From Streptomyces laurentii (GTDB lineage: Bacteria > Actinomycetota > Actinomycetes > Streptomycetales > Streptomycetaceae): 64,000 nucleotides of DNA. Shown piece after piece: positions 37,928 to 47,506 of the stretch. Made by a program: the position numbers and the translations under genes. The notes beneath the pieces are model-generated. The model worked only from the letters and a program-made list of their open reading frames with translations, was not told the origin of the DNA and did no database searches. Where the stretch lies: the NCBI GenBank assembly GCA_002355495.1, contig AP017424.1:1240001-1304000 (forward strand). Direction: 5' to 3'. Position 1 is the first letter of the stretch, and every line of letters starts with the position of its first letter.

Positions 37928-38692
37928 ATGGCGAAGAACATCCAGTCGCTTGAACGGGCTGCGGCGATGCTGCGACTGCTCGCGGGCGGCGAGCGCCGGC
38001 TCGGCCTGTCCGACATCGCCTCCTCCCTCGGGCTCGCCAAGGGCACCGCCCACGGCATCCTGCGCACCCTGCAGGCCGAGGGCTTCGTGGAGCAGGACGC
38101 CGCCTCGGGCCGCTACCAGCTGGGCGCCGAGCTGCTGCGGCTCGGCAACAGCTATCTGGACGTGCACGAGCTGCGCGCGCGGGCCCTCGTCTGGACGGAC
38201 GACCTGGCCCGCTCCAGCGGCGAGAGCGTGCACCTGGGGGTGCTGCACCAGCAGGGCGTGCTGATCGTGCACCACGTCTTCCGCCCCGACGACAGCCGGC
38301 AGGTGCTGGAGGTGGGGGCCATGCAGCCGCTGCACTCCACCGCGCTCGGCAAGGTCCTGTCGGCGTACGACCCGGTGGCGCACAGCGAGGCGGTCGAGGG
38401 CGTACGGGACTCCTTCACGCCCCGCACGGTCACGGGTCTCGCGGACTTCGAGACGCTCCTCGACACCACCCGGGCGCGCGGCTGGGCCGCGGACGTGGAG
38501 GAGACCTGGGAGGGCGTGGCCGCGGTGGCCGCGCCGATCCACGACCGGCGGCGGATGCCGGTGGGGGCGGTGGCCATCACGGGCGCCGTGGAGCGGGTCT
38601 GCGCCGAGGGCGAGCTGCGCTCGGAGCTGGTGGCGGCGGTACGGGACTGCGCCCGGGCGGTCTCGCGGGACCTGGGAGCCGGCCGCTTCTGA
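37928..38692 (+). CDS. gylR: IclR-family glycerol operon repressor GylR
   Basis: A 254-residue IclR regulator. The N-terminal winged helix-turn-helix (SLERAAAMLRLLAGG, LSDIASSLGLAKGTAHGILR) is followed by the IclR effector domain (LHSTALGKVLSAYDP, AAPIHDRRRMPVGAVAITG). In Streptomyces GylR controls glycerol catabolism and its own gene, with glycerol-3-phosphate as the likely inducer. The ATG at 37928 follows a GAAGGG site. It is immediately upstream of glpF-glpK-glpD in the same direction but separated by an intrinsic terminator, so it forms its own transcript with possible read-through. Confidence 0.94.
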   Translation: MAKNIQSLERAAAMLRLLAGGERRLGLSDIASSLGLAKGTAHGILRTLQAEGFVEQDAASGRYQLGAELLRLGNSYLDVHELRARALVWTDDLARSSGESVHLGVLHQQGVLIVHHVFRPDDSRQVLEVGAMQPLHSTALGKVLSAYDPVAHSEAVEGVRDSFTPRTVTGLADFETLLDTTRARGWAADVEETWEGVAAVAAPIHDRRRMPVGAVAITGAVERVCAEGELRSELVAAVRDCARAVSRDLGAGRF

Positions 38693-38779
38693 GCCCGCGG
38701 GCGGACGCGCGCCCCCTCGTACCGCCCCGGACGCACTTCCTCCGCTTCCCTCGCCGTCCCCTCTGCCCGAACACGACTG

Positions 38780-38816
38780 AACCCGCCGGTAACGATCGCG
38801 TCATCGGCGGGTTTTT
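38780..38816 (+). terminator. Intrinsic terminator after gylR
   Basis: AACCCGCCG (38780-38788) pairs with CGGCGGGTT (38805-38813), followed by a run of Ts to 38816. This is one of the few T-tailed terminators in the window. Confidence 0.85.
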
Positions 38817-38869
38817 GGTGCTCACGCCCCTTGACGTGCTGTTAACCCTGGCGCAAAACTTCCGTTCAT

Positions 38870-38888
38870 CGGTCGGCATTGTCGAACA
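38870..38888 (+). promoter_or_regulatory. GylR-like operator upstream of glpF
   Basis: CGGTCGGCATTGTCGAACA shares the right half GCATT-N2-CGAACA with the operator before gylR. It lies about 130 bp upstream of the glpF start, in a 323-bp gap whose only other features are the gylR terminator and a purine-rich site before glpF. Confidence 0.55.
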
Positions 38889-39015
38889 GCTAACGGCAAA
38901 TACGCGTTAAGGTAGGACAGTGCCAAGGGCCGGCCAACGCCCTCACACGAGGGCGCGGACCACCGGAGTGACCCGTGGTTCGCCTTCCCCTGGACGAAGG
39001 ACAAAGGAGTCGCGG

Positions 39016-39801
39016 GTGTCCAGCTCCGACATCTTCATCGGCGAGACCCTCGGTACCGCCGTACTCATCCTGCTCGGCGGTGGCGTGTGCGCCGCCGTCA
39101 CGCTCAAGAGCTCCAAGGCCCAAGGCGCGGGCTGGCTCGCGATCGCTTTCGGGTGGGGCTTCGCCGTCATGACGGCCGTCTACATGACCGCTTCCCTTTC
39201 CGGAGCCCATCTGAACCCCGCAGTCACGGTCGCGATAGCCATCAAGGACAGCGACTGGAGCAACGTGCCGGTGTACCTCGCCGGTCAGCTGCTCGGCGCG
39301 ATGATCGGCGCGGCGCTCGTCTGGGTGGCGTACTACGGCCAGTTCCGGGCCCACCTCACGGACGACTCGATCGTCTCGGTCCCGCGCGAGGAAGGCATGG
39401 TCGACCAGCACGCGGCGCCGAACGCCGGTCCGGTGCTCGGCATCTTCTCGACCGGCCCGGAGATCCGCGTCCCCTGGCAGAACCTCGCGACCGAGATCAT
39501 CGGCACCGTCGTCCTGGTCCTCGCCGTGCTCACCCAGGGCCTCAACGACGACGGCAAGGGCCTCGGCCCGCTCGGCGCCCTCATCACCGCGTTCGTCGTG
39601 GTCTCCATCGGCCTGTCGCTCGGCGGCCCCACCGGTTACGCCATCAACCCGGCCCGTGACCTGGGTCCGCGCATCGTGCACGCGCTCCTCCCGCTGCCCA
39701 ACAAGGGGGGCTCCGACTGGGGCTACGCCTGGGTCCCGGTCGTCGGTCCGCTCGTCGGCGCCGTCATCGGCGGGGGTATCTACAACATCGTGTTCGCCTG
39801 A
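39016..39801 (+). CDS. glpF: Glycerol uptake facilitator (aquaglyceroporin) GlpF
   Basis: A 261-residue channel with six membrane helices and two half-helices bearing NPA boxes, [11 protein letters not shown] and [13 protein letters not shown]. The Asp after the second NPA box (NPARD) is the glycerol-facilitator signature, distinguishing it from water-only channels. GTG at 39016 has AAAGGAG seven bases upstream. It is the first gene of the glycerol operon; glpK follows after 35 bp. Glycerol enters by facilitated diffusion and is trapped by phosphorylation. Confidence 0.95.
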   Translation: MSSSDIFIGETLGTAVLILLGGGVCAAVTLKSSKAQGAGWLAIAFGWGFAVMTAVYMTASLSGAHLNPAVTVAIAIKDSDWSNVPVYLAGQLLGAMIGAALVWVAYYGQFRAHLTDDSIVSVPREEGMVDQHAAPNAGPVLGIFSTGPEIRVPWQNLATEIIGTVVLVLAVLTQGLNDDGKGLGPLGALITAFVVVSIGLSLGGPTGYAINPARDLGPRIVHALLPLPNKGGSDWGYAWVPVVGPLVGAVIGGGIYNIVFA

Positions 39802-39836
39802 GCCGTCCTTCTTCCAGACTTCCCTTGGAGTACACC

Positions 39837-41387
39837 GTGACCGACGCCCCCACCTCCGCCGCCACCACGCACGGCGCGGGCCCGTTCATCGCCGCCATCG
39901 ACCAGGGCACCACTTCGTCGCGCTGCATCGTCTTCGACAAGGACGGCCGGATCGTCTCCGTCGACCAGAAGGAGCACGAGCAGATCTTCCCGAAGCCGGG
40001 CTGGGTCGAGCACGACGCCAACGAGATCTGGGCCAATGTCCAGGAAGTCGTCGCCGGCGCCATCGCCAAGGCCGGGATCACCGCGGCCGACGTCAAGGCC
40101 ATCGGCATCACCAACCAGCGCGAGACCACGCTGATGTGGGACAAGAACACCGGTGAGCCGGTCCACAACGCGCTCGTCTGGCAGGACACCCGGACCGACG
40201 GCCTGTGCAAGGAACTCGGTCGCAACGTCGGGCAGGACCGTTTCCGCCGCGAGACCGGCCTGCCGCTCGCCTCGTACTTCTCCGGCCCGAAGGTCCGCTG
40301 GCTGCTCGACAACGTCGAGGGCCTGCGCGAGCGCGCCGAGCGCGGCGAGATCCTCTTCGGCACCATGGACTCCTGGGTCATCTGGAACCTGACCGGCGGC
40401 ACCGACGGCGGCGTCCACGTCACCGACGTCACCAACGCCTCGCGCACCCTCCTGATGAACCTGCACGAGATGGCGTGGGACGAGCGCATCCTCGCGTCGA
40501 TGGAGATCCCGGCCGGCGTGCTGCCCGAGATCCGTTCCTCCGCCGAGGTGTACGGCGCGGTCAAGGGCGGCGTCCTCGACGGCGTCCCGGTGGCGTCGGC
40601 GCTCGGCGACCAGCAGGCAGCCCTGTTCGGCCAGACCTGCTTCGCCGAGGGCGAGGCCAAGTCCACGTACGGCACCGGAACGTTCATGCTGATGAACACC
40701 GGCGACAAGATCATCAACTCCTACAGCGGCCTGCTGACCACCGTCGGCTACCAGATCGGCGAGGAGAAGCCGGTCTACGCCCTGGAGGGCTCGATCGCCG
40801 TCACCGGCTCGCTCGTCCAGTGGATGCGCGACCAGATGGGCCTCATCAAGTCCGCCGCCGAGATCGAGACCCTGGCCTCCTCCGTCGAGGACAACGGCGG
40901 CGCCTACTTCGTGCCGGCCTTCTCCGGTCTGTTCGCCCCGTACTGGCGCTCCGACGCCCGCGGTGTGATCGCCGGCCTCACCCGGTACGTCACCAAGGCG
41001 CACATCGCCCGTGCCGTCCTGGAGGCCACCGCCTGGCAGACCCGCGAGATCACCGACGCCATGACCAAGGACTCCGGCGTCGAACTGGCCGCCCTCAAGG
41101 TCGACGGCGGCATGACCTCCAACAACCTGCTGATGCAGACCCTCTCCGACTTCCTGGACGCCCCCGTCGTGCGCCCGATGGTCGCCGAGACCACCTGCCT
41201 CGGCGCCGCCTACGCCGCCGGCCTGGCCGTCGGCTTCTGGCCCGACACCGACGCGCTTCGCGCCAACTGGCGCCGGGCCGCCGAGTGGACCCCTCGCATG
41301 GACGCCGACAAGCGTGACAGCGAGTACAAGAACTGGCTCAAGGCCGTAGAGCGCTCCATGGGCTGGCTCGAAGCAGAAGAGAAGTGA
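39837..41387 (+). CDS. glpK: Glycerol kinase GlpK
   Basis: A 516-residue FGGY-family kinase converting glycerol and ATP to glycerol-3-phosphate. [12 protein letters not shown] at the N-terminus is the phosphate-binding motif, [13 protein letters not shown] is the mid-domain ATP site and [18 protein letters not shown] the C-terminal signature. The GTG at 39837 has GGAG six bases upstream and is preferred to the in-frame TTG four codons earlier. It lies between glpF and glpD in the operon with short gaps of 35 and 16 bp. Confidence 0.96.
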   Translation: MTDAPTSAATTHGAGPFIAAIDQGTTSSRCIVFDKDGRIVSVDQKEHEQIFPKPGWVEHDANEIWANVQEVVAGAIAKAGITAADVKAIGITNQRETTLMWDKNTGEPVHNALVWQDTRTDGLCKELGRNVGQDRFRRETGLPLASYFSGPKVRWLLDNVEGLRERAERGEILFGTMDSWVIWNLTGGTDGGVHVTDVTNASRTLLMNLHEMAWDERILASMEIPAGVLPEIRSSAEVYGAVKGGVLDGVPVASALGDQQAALFGQTCFAEGEAKSTYGTGTFMLMNTGDKIINSYSGLLTTVGYQIGEEKPVYALEGSIAVTGSLVQWMRDQMGLIKSAAEIETLASSVEDNGGAYFVPAFSGLFAPYWRSDARGVIAGLTRYVTKAHIARAVLEATAWQTREITDAMTKDSGVELAALKVDGGMTSNNLLMQTLSDFLDAPVVRPMVAETTCLGAAYAAGLAVGFWPDTDALRANWRRAAEWTPRMDADKRDSEYKNWLKAVERSMGWLEAEEK

Positions 41388-41403
41388 CGAGGAGTAATTC
41401 GCG

Positions 41404-43008
41404 ATGACCACCCTGCAGAGCCTCCCCTCCCTGGGGATGCACCCGGCCGCCGGTTCCCTCCCGACCCGCGCCGAGACCCGCGATCAGCTGTCGAGGGCGA
41501 CGTACGACCTCCTGGTGATCGGCGGCGGCATCCTGGGCATCTCCACCGCCTGGCACGCCGCGCAGTCCGGGCTGCGGGTGGCCCTCGTGGACGCCGGCGA
41601 CTTCGCCGGCGCCACCTCCTCGGCCTCCTCCAAGCTGCTCCACGGCGGCCTGCGCTACCTCCAGACCGGCGCGGTCAAGCTGGTCGCCGAGAACCACTTC
41701 GAACGGCGCGCGGTCTCCCGCCAGGTGGCCCCCCACCTGTCCAACCCGCTCACCTTCTACCTGCCCGTCTACAAGGGCGGCCCGCACGGCGCCGCCAAGC
41801 TCGGCGCCGGCGTCTTCGCCTACAGCGCCCTGTCCGCCTTCGGCGACGGCGTCGGCCACCTGCTGAGCCCCGCCAAGGCCGCCCAGGACGTGCCGGAGCT
41901 GCGCACCGACAACCTCAAGGCCGTCGCCGTCTACGGCGACGACCAGATGAACGACGCCCGCATGGCGCTGATGACGGTCCGCGCCGCCGTCGACGCCGGC
42001 GCGGTCGTCCTCAACCACGCCGAGGTCAGCGGGCTGCGCTTCACCCGGGGCCGGGTCACCGGCGCCGAGCTGAAGGACCGGCTGTCCGGCGAGGAGTTCG
42101 GCGTCGACGCCCGCCTGGTGCTCAACGCCACCGGCCCGTGGGTCGACCACGTCCGGCGCATGGAGGACCCGAACGCGGCCCCGTCCATCCGGCTGTCCAA
42201 GGGCGCGCACCTGGTCCTCAAGCGCACCTCTCCCTGGAACGCGGCCCTGGCCACCCCCATCGACAAGTACCGGATCACCTTCGCCCTCCCCTGGGAGGAC
42301 ATGCTCCTGCTCGGCACCACCGACGAGGAGTACGAGGGCGACCCGGGCGAGGTCGCGGTCAACGACAAGGACATCGCCCAGATCCTGGACGAGGCCGCCT
42401 TCTCCATCCGCGACCAGCAGCTCGACCGGTCCCTGATCACCTACGCGTTCGCCGGTCTGCGGGTGCTGCCGGGCGGTCCCGGCGACACGTCGAAGGCCAA
42501 GCGCGAGACGGTCGTCACCGAGGGCCGCGGCGGCATGCTGTCGGTGGCCGGCGGCAAGTGGACCACCTTCCGGCACATCGGCCGCACCATCATGAAGAAG
42601 CTGGAGGCGCTGCCCGGCCACCCGCTCGGCGACTCGTACGAGCCGGTGTCCGCGCTGCCGAAGCGGCTGCCGCTGCCCGGTATCGCCAACCCGAACGCGG
42701 TCGCCCACCGGCTCCTCGTGGACGGTCCGGCGCCCGGCCCGCGGATGTCCGCCGACACCGCCAAGCACCTGGCCACCCACTACGGCTCGCTCTCCTTCGA
42801 CATCGCCCGCATGGCGAACGAGAACCCGCACCTCGCCGAGCGCATCCACCCGGACGCGCCGGAGATCTGGGCCCAGGTCGCCTACGCGCGCGACCACGAG
42901 TGGGCCGAGACCGCCGACGACGTGCTGCGCCGCCGTACCACCCTGACCATCCGCGGCCTGGCCACGGACGAGATCCGGGGCAAGGTGGAGGACATGCTGC
43001 GCGGCTGA
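41404..43008 (+). CDS. glpD: Aerobic glycerol-3-phosphate dehydrogenase GlpD
   Basis: A 534-residue FAD enzyme that oxidises glycerol-3-phosphate to dihydroxyacetone phosphate at the membrane and passes electrons to quinone. The dinucleotide fold reads YDLLVIGGGILGISTAWHA, followed by SSASSKLLHGGLRYLQTGA; TAGLR-like AGLRVLPGG and SVAGGKWTTFRHIG are the C-terminal conserved blocks, and a helical domain ends the protein. ATG 41404 has GAGGAG upstream. Last gene of the glycerol operon, closed by a terminator at 43034-43067. Confidence 0.96.
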   Translation: MTTLQSLPSLGMHPAAGSLPTRAETRDQLSRATYDLLVIGGGILGISTAWHAAQSGLRVALVDAGDFAGATSSASSKLLHGGLRYLQTGAVKLVAENHFERRAVSRQVAPHLSNPLTFYLPVYKGGPHGAAKLGAGVFAYSALSAFGDGVGHLLSPAKAAQDVPELRTDNLKAVAVYGDDQMNDARMALMTVRAAVDAGAVVLNHAEVSGLRFTRGRVTGAELKDRLSGEEFGVDARLVLNATGPWVDHVRRMEDPNAAPSIRLSKGAHLVLKRTSPWNAALATPIDKYRITFALPWEDMLLLGTTDEEYEGDPGEVAVNDKDIAQILDEAAFSIRDQQLDRSLITYAFAGLRVLPGGPGDTSKAKRETVVTEGRGGMLSVAGGKWTTFRHIGRTIMKKLEALPGHPLGDSYEPVSALPKRLPLPGIANPNAVAHRLLVDGPAPGPRMSADTAKHLATHYGSLSFDIARMANENPHLAERIHPDAPEIWAQVAYARDHEWAETADDVLRRRTTLTIRGLATDEIRGKVEDMLRG

Positions 43009-43033
43009 TCCCGCGTGGTGCCGTGAGCAGTAT

Positions 43034-43067
43034 GTAAGGGGCGGTCTCTCTGGAGGCCGCCCCTTAC
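43034..43067 (+). terminator. Terminator after glpD
   Basis: An 11-bp stem (GTAAGGGGCGG at 43034-43044 with its complement at 43057-43067) with a 12-nt loop lies 26 bp past the glpD stop. Confidence 0.85.
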
Positions 43068-43237
43068 GCGTGAGCGGGCCCGGCCGGCCCCCCGTCGGGC
43101 CGTGTGCCGACGGGAGTTCCTGGGTAGTCGATCACAGCCGAGAGGGGCCCCGGGCGATGTCCGAGGGCTGCGGGCGGGCCGCCGCGAAGGCATAAGGTTG
43201 GTCCGTACGACACAAACATCGACGAAGGAGGCGCTGG

Positions 43238-44446
43238 GTGATCGAGCTCGAGGGGGTTCCCGAGCTGATCGACCCGGTCATGGTGGCCGCGTTCGAGGGG
43301 TGGAACGACGCCGGTGACGCCGCCTCCGCCGCGGTCGCCCATCTCGACCGGGAATGGAAGGGCGAGGTGTTCGCGGCGCTCGACGCCGAGGACTACTACG
43401 ACTTCCAGGTCAACCGGCCCACGGTGTGGCTGGACAACGGCGTACGGAAGATCACCTGGCCGACGACCCGGCTGTCCGTGGTGCGGGTCGGCGGCGAGAA
43501 GCCCCGCGACCTGGTGCTGGTGCGCGGGATCGAGCCGTCGATGCGCTGGCGTTCGTTCTGCAACGAGCTGCTGGGTTTCGCGCACGAGCTGGGCGTGGAG
43601 ATGGTGGTGATCCTGGGCGCACTGCTCGGCGACACCCCGCACACCCGTCCGGTTCCGGTCAGCGGTGTCACCTCCGACCCCGATCTGGCCCGCACGATGG
43701 ACCTGGAGGAGACCCGCTACGAGGGCCCGACGGGCATCGTGGGCATCCTCCAGGAGGCCTGCACGCACGCCGGGGTGCCGGCGGTGAGCCTGTGGGCGGC
43801 GGTTCCGCACTACGTGTCGCAGCCGCCGAACCCGAAGGCGACGCTGGCGCTGCTCAACCGGCTGGAGGACCTGATCGGTCTGCACATCCCGCTGGGCGAG
43901 CTGCCCGAGGACGCGCGGGCGTGGCAGACGGGCGTGGACCAGCTGGCCGCCGAGGACAGCGAGGTCGCCGAGTACGTGCAGACGCTGGAGGAGGCGCGGG
44001 ACACGGCCGAGCTGCCGGAGGCGTCCGGCGAGGCCATCGCGCGCGAGTTCGAGCGCTACCTGCGGCGGCGCGAGCCGGGACCGGGCACGGGCGCGGCTCC
44101 CGGAGTGGCGACGGAGGGCACCGACCCCTCGTATCTGCGGGACGCCTCCCCTGACCGGACCCGCCCGCCGAAGCCGCAGCAGCCGGGACCGGAGGCGGTG
44201 CCGGGCGCGGAGACGGACGAGGCCGCGGAGACGGACGGAACGTCGGAGACGGACGGAGCCGGGGCGGAGACGCCGGAGGCCGAAGCGGAGGCTTCGGGCC
44301 CGGACGCCTCCGGCACGGACGCGCCGGGCGCGGAGACGCCGGACAAGGATGCTCCGCGCCCGGACGCGGAGCCGCCCACGGCGGAGGATCCCGAGGGGAC
44401 CAAGGACGCCGGGGGCTCCGAGAAGCCCACGGACGAAGAGGACTGA
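43238..44446 (+). CDS. PAC2 family protein with long acidic tail
   Basis: A 402-residue protein. Residues 1-280 are a PAC2 (proteasome assembly chaperone 2-like) domain: MVAAFEGWNDAGDAASAAV at the start and PTGIVGILQEACTHAGVPAV later are the family blocks. From about residue 280 to the end the chain is low-complexity, with repeated TDE, ETDG, AEAS and PDA units and no predicted fold. I do not expect so long a tail in the core family. GTG 43238 follows AAGGAGG. Function of bacterial PAC2 proteins is not settled. It is convergent with mshC. Confidence 0.88.
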   Translation: MIELEGVPELIDPVMVAAFEGWNDAGDAASAAVAHLDREWKGEVFAALDAEDYYDFQVNRPTVWLDNGVRKITWPTTRLSVVRVGGEKPRDLVLVRGIEPSMRWRSFCNELLGFAHELGVEMVVILGALLGDTPHTRPVPVSGVTSDPDLARTMDLEETRYEGPTGIVGILQEACTHAGVPAVSLWAAVPHYVSQPPNPKATLALLNRLEDLIGLHIPLGELPEDARAWQTGVDQLAAEDSEVAEYVQTLEEARDTAELPEASGEAIAREFERYLRRREPGPGTGAAPGVATEGTDPSYLRDASPDRTRPPKPQQPGPEAVPGAETDEAAETDGTSETDGAGAETPEAEAEASGPDASGTDAPGAETPDKDAPRPDAEPPTAEDPEGTKDAGGSEKPTDEED

Positions 44447-44456
44447 GACATACGGA

Positions 44457-44546
44457 TACGGGAGGGGCGGCGCGGCCGTTCCTCCCGTAGCGCAGAGGAC
44501 ACAGCGGCGGGCCGCATCCTGGCATAGGTCAGGATGCGGCCCGCCG
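44457..44546. terminator. Double hairpin terminator between PAC2 gene and mshC
   Basis: The first stem is TACGGGAGG (44457-44465) with its complement at 44481-44489. The second is a perfect 17-bp stem (44505-44521 with 44530-44546). They serve the two convergent genes. Confidence 0.85.
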
Positions 44547-44566
44547 TCCATGGCCCGGGTGCCCGC

Positions 44567-45796
44567 TTACAGGGCGACGCCGAGCAGCGCGTCGACGGCG
44601 CGCGAGGCGAGACCGGGGGCGGACTCGTCGGCGCCGCCGCCGGCGGTCTGGAGCGCGGCCCAGCGGTCGACCGCGGCGAGCGCGGCCGGGGTGTCGAGGT
44701 CGTCGGCGAGCGCCTCACGCAGCTCCTCGACGAGCGCGTCGGCGGACGGGCCGTCGGGACGCGAGACGGCGGCGCGCCAGCGGCCCAGCCGCTCCACGGC
44801 GTCCTGGAGGACCTGGTCGGTCCACTCCCAGTCGGTCCGGTAGTGGTGGGAGAGCAGGGCGAGCCGGATGGCCGCCGGGTCGACGCCGTCCTGGCGGAGC
44901 CGGGAGACGAAGACCAGGTTGCCCCTGGACTTCGACATCTTCTCGCCGTCGAGGCCGACCATGCCGGCGTGCACGTACGCCTGGGCCATGGGGAACTCGC
45001 CGGTGAGCGCCTGGGCGTGCGAGGCGCCCATCTCGTGGTGCGGGAAGATCAGGTCGGAGCCGCCGCCCTGGATGTCGAAGCCCATGCCGAGGTGCCCGAG
45101 GGCGATGGCGACGCACTCGATGTGCCAGCCGGGGCGGCCGGCGCCGAGGCTGGCGCCGTCCCAGCTGGGCTCGCCGTCACGGGCGGCCATCCACAGCATC
45201 GGGTCGAGCGGGTTCTTCTTGCCCGGGCGGTCCGGGTCGCCGCCGCGCTCGGCGGACAGGTGGCGCATCAGCGCGGTGTCGTAGTGCGAGACCTCGCCGA
45301 AGTGCGGGTCGGCCTCGACGGAGAAGTAGATGTCGCCGTCGAGCTCGTAGGCGGCACCGGAGTCCCGCAGCTGCTCGACCAGCGGGACGATGGCCGGGAT
45401 GGCCTCGACGGCGCCGACGTACTCCTTCGGCGGCAGCATGCGCAGGGCGGTCATGTCCTCGCGGAACAGGGCGGTCTCGCGCTCGGCGAGGCCGACCCAG
45501 TCGATGCCGTCGCGGATCGCGCGCTCCAGGAGGGGGTCGTCCACGTCGGTGACGTTCTGGACGTAGTGAACCTGCCGCTTGGTATCGAGCCACACGCGCT
45601 GGACGAGGTCGAACGCGTTGTAGGTCGCCGCGTGACCCATGTGGGTCGCGTCGTACGGCGTGATGCCGCAGACGTACAGGCGGGCGACGGGGCCGGGGGC
45701 GAGGGTCACTCGTCCACCGGTCGCGGTGTCGTGAATCCGGAGGTCGCGGCCCTTGCCGGGCAGGGCGGGGACCTCAGAAGCGGGCCAGGCATGCAT
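44567..45796 (-). CDS. mshC: Cysteine:1D-myo-inosityl glucosaminide ligase MshC
   Basis: A 409-residue homologue of cysteinyl-tRNA synthetase that joins cysteine to GlcN-Ins in mycothiol biosynthesis using [23 protein letters not shown] contains the zinc-binding Cys and the HIGH-like motif; [16 protein letters not shown] has KMSKS. It lacks the tRNA-binding C-terminal domain of CysRS, which separates it from that enzyme. ATG 45796. A TACGCT box ends 8 bases before the start and no ribosome site is evident, so it may be leaderless. Downstream of it lie terminators shared with the PAC2 gene. The cassette upstream on the same strand is discussed separately. Confidence 0.95.
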   Translation of the reverse strand: MHAWPASEVPALPGKGRDLRIHDTATGGRVTLAPGPVARLYVCGITPYDATHMGHAATYNAFDLVQRVWLDTKRQVHYVQNVTDVDDPLLERAIRDGIDWVGLAERETALFREDMTALRMLPPKEYVGAVEAIPAIVPLVEQLRDSGAAYELDGDIYFSVEADPHFGEVSHYDTALMRHLSAERGGDPDRPGKKNPLDPMLWMAARDGEPSWDGASLGAGRPGWHIECVAIALGHLGMGFDIQGGGSDLIFPHHEMGASHAQALTGEFPMAQAYVHAGMVGLDGEKMSKSRGNLVFVSRLRQDGVDPAAIRLALLSHHYRTDWEWTDQVLQDAVERLGRWRAAVSRPDGPSADALVEELREALADDLDTPAALAAVDRWAALQTAGGGADESAPGLASRAVDALLGVAL

Positions 45797-45972
45797 GTCC
45801 TGAGCGTAACCGGACGACGGTTCCGGATACGAACCGCACCCTGGATCTCGTCCTATTAGACGGTCTTGCAGGGGACGCGGGTCCGTGCATACCCCCGAGG
45901 GGTCTTTCCGGCGTGAAAGATTTGGCCGGAAAGCATCGCCCCACGGAGTGTGAGGGATGTCTCCCGGACCGC

Positions 45973-46824
45973 TCAGACCGGGGGCCAGGGGATCGCCGGC
46001 CACTGCCCGGTCGGTACGGGGTGCCGGCCGGCCTCGATGAGGACGGCGACCCGTCGGCGCAGCGCGGTCACCTCGGCGTCGGTCAGCAGTCCGGCCAGCC
46101 GCTTGGCCAGCGGGGTTCCGGGGGCCAGCCGTTCGCCGAGCACGCCGAGCGCGGCGACGGCCTCGTCGGTGAGCTTCTCCCCCGCCCAGCCCCACAGCAG
46201 GGTGCGGAGCTTGTCGTCCACGTGGAACGAGACCCCGTGGTCGATCCCGTACAGCCGACCGTCCGGCGTGGGCAGCAGATGCCCGCCCTTGCGGTCGGAG
46301 TTGTTGATCACCGCGTCCAGGACGGCGAGCCGGCGCAGCTGCGGGGTGTCGGCGTGCACGAGGAGCGCCGTGCGGTCCTCGTCGACCTGGGCGGGGCCGA
46401 CGGCCTTCCAGCCCTCCCCCGCCTCGTCGTCGACGAGGGCGAGCAGCGTCGCCTCCGGGTCGGGCTCGACCCACAGCTGCACCATGCCCTCGCCGTACGG
46501 GCCCTCGCGCAGCACGGTCGGCGGGACCAGGTCCCAGCCCATGGCCTCGGACAGCTCGTAGGCGGCGACCTCGCGCCGGGCGAGGGTGCCGTCGGGGAAG
46601 TCCCACAGCGGACGCTCGCCCGCCACCGGCTTGTAGACGCAGGCGGCTTCCTCCCCCGCGTACGCGACGGAGCAGTACAGCACCGCGTTGGACGCCTCGC
46701 GGATCCGGCCGCGGACGGTCAGCTCACCGCGGGCGAGCAGGTCGAGCACCCCGTCGCCGTCCCGGCCGTCGGGCCGGGACGGCTGCCGCGGGTCCGGTAC
46801 GAGGCGGTCCTGGTCGCTGCTCAT
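45973..46824 (-). CDS. SCO1664-family PI3/PI4-kinase-like protein
   Basis: A 283-residue protein of the SCO1664 family, related in fold to HipA and phosphatidylinositol kinases. Kinase-like features are CVYKP (Lys65, ATP anchor), [12 protein letters not shown] (catalytic loop, residues 174-185) and YGIDHG (metal-binding Asp195). So the catalytic core appears intact; substrate unknown. ATG 46824 overlaps the stop of the DUF3090 gene by four bases (ATGA), so the two are translationally coupled. In actinobacteria this gene, DUF3090 and the MSMEG_4193-type phosphatase form a conserved trio near mshC. Confidence 0.9.
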   Translation of the reverse strand: MSSDQDRLVPDPRQPSRPDGRDGDGVLDLLARGELTVRGRIREASNAVLYCSVAYAGEEAACVYKPVAGERPLWDFPDGTLARREVAAYELSEAMGWDLVPPTVLREGPYGEGMVQLWVEPDPEATLLALVDDEAGEGWKAVGPAQVDEDRTALLVHADTPQLRRLAVLDAVINNSDRKGGHLLPTPDGRLYGIDHGVSFHVDDKLRTLLWGWAGEKLTDEAVAALGVLGERLAPGTPLAKRLAGLLTDAEVTALRRRVAVLIEAGRHPVPTGQWPAIPWPPV

Positions 46825-47411
46825 GCGTCGCGGCGGTATCCGTTCTGGCGCGGGCAGACGTGGCCCTCGGGGTCGAGCGGCAGGCTGCACAGCGGGCACG
46901 GCGGGCGGCCGGCGTTGACCACGTCCAGGGCGCGCTTGGCGAAGGCCCGGGCCTGGGCGCCGGTGAGCCGGACGCGCAGCATCGGCGGGCCGTTCTCCTC
47001 GTCCTGGAGCAGCCGCTCCTCGGCCTCGGCGAGGTCCTCCTCGGAGTCCGCGTCGAGTTCGACGAGCGCCTGCGCCTCGACGATCATGCGCTCTTCCCCG
47101 CCGTCCCAGGCGAGGGCCATGGTGCCGACCCGGAACTCCTCCTCGACCGGGGTGTCGAGGGGCGCGGCGTCGGCGTTCTCGGCGAGCGCGACGGCTGGTA
47201 CGGGGGCGTTGCCGCCGGAGCGCCGGACGACCTCGTCCAGCAGCTCGTCGATCCGCTCGGCGAGCGCCGCGACCTGGCTCTTCTCCAGGGCGACGCTGGT
47301 GACCCGGCCGGTCGCGGACGCCTGCAGGAAGAACGTACGGCGGCCAGGCAGCCCGACCGTACCGGCCACGAAACGCTCCGGTGGGTCGTAGAGGAACACC
47401 TGACGGGACAC
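46821..47411 (-). CDS. DUF3090 family protein with C-terminal zinc knuckle
   Basis: A 196-residue protein of unknown function. The N-terminus SRQVFLYDPPERFVAGTVG and RRTFFLQASATGRVTSVALEK are the family signature. The middle is acidic and the C-terminus CPLCSLPLDPEGHVCPRQNG contains three cysteines and a histidine that look like a zinc knuckle. GTG 47411. It is the middle gene of the kinase-like/DUF3090/phosphatase cassette: the kinase-like gene overlaps its end and the histidine phosphatase gene lies about 95 bp upstream on the same strand. Zinc binding and an adaptor role are inferences. Confidence 0.9.
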   Translation of the reverse strand: MSRQVFLYDPPERFVAGTVGLPGRRTFFLQASATGRVTSVALEKSQVAALAERIDELLDEVVRRSGGNAPVPAVALAENADAAPLDTPVEEEFRVGTMALAWDGGEERMIVEAQALVELDADSEEDLAEAEERLLQDEENGPPMLRVRLTGAQARAFAKRALDVVNAGRPPCPLCSLPLDPEGHVCPRQNGYRRDA

Positions 47412-47506
47412 GTTCCCGACTCCCTTGGGTCTCGGTGGGCAGCTGTCCCGGTGGGGGCGGCACAGCTGGAGCTACAGCGGCGCGTCCACCCTACTGCGCG
47501 TGGGGA

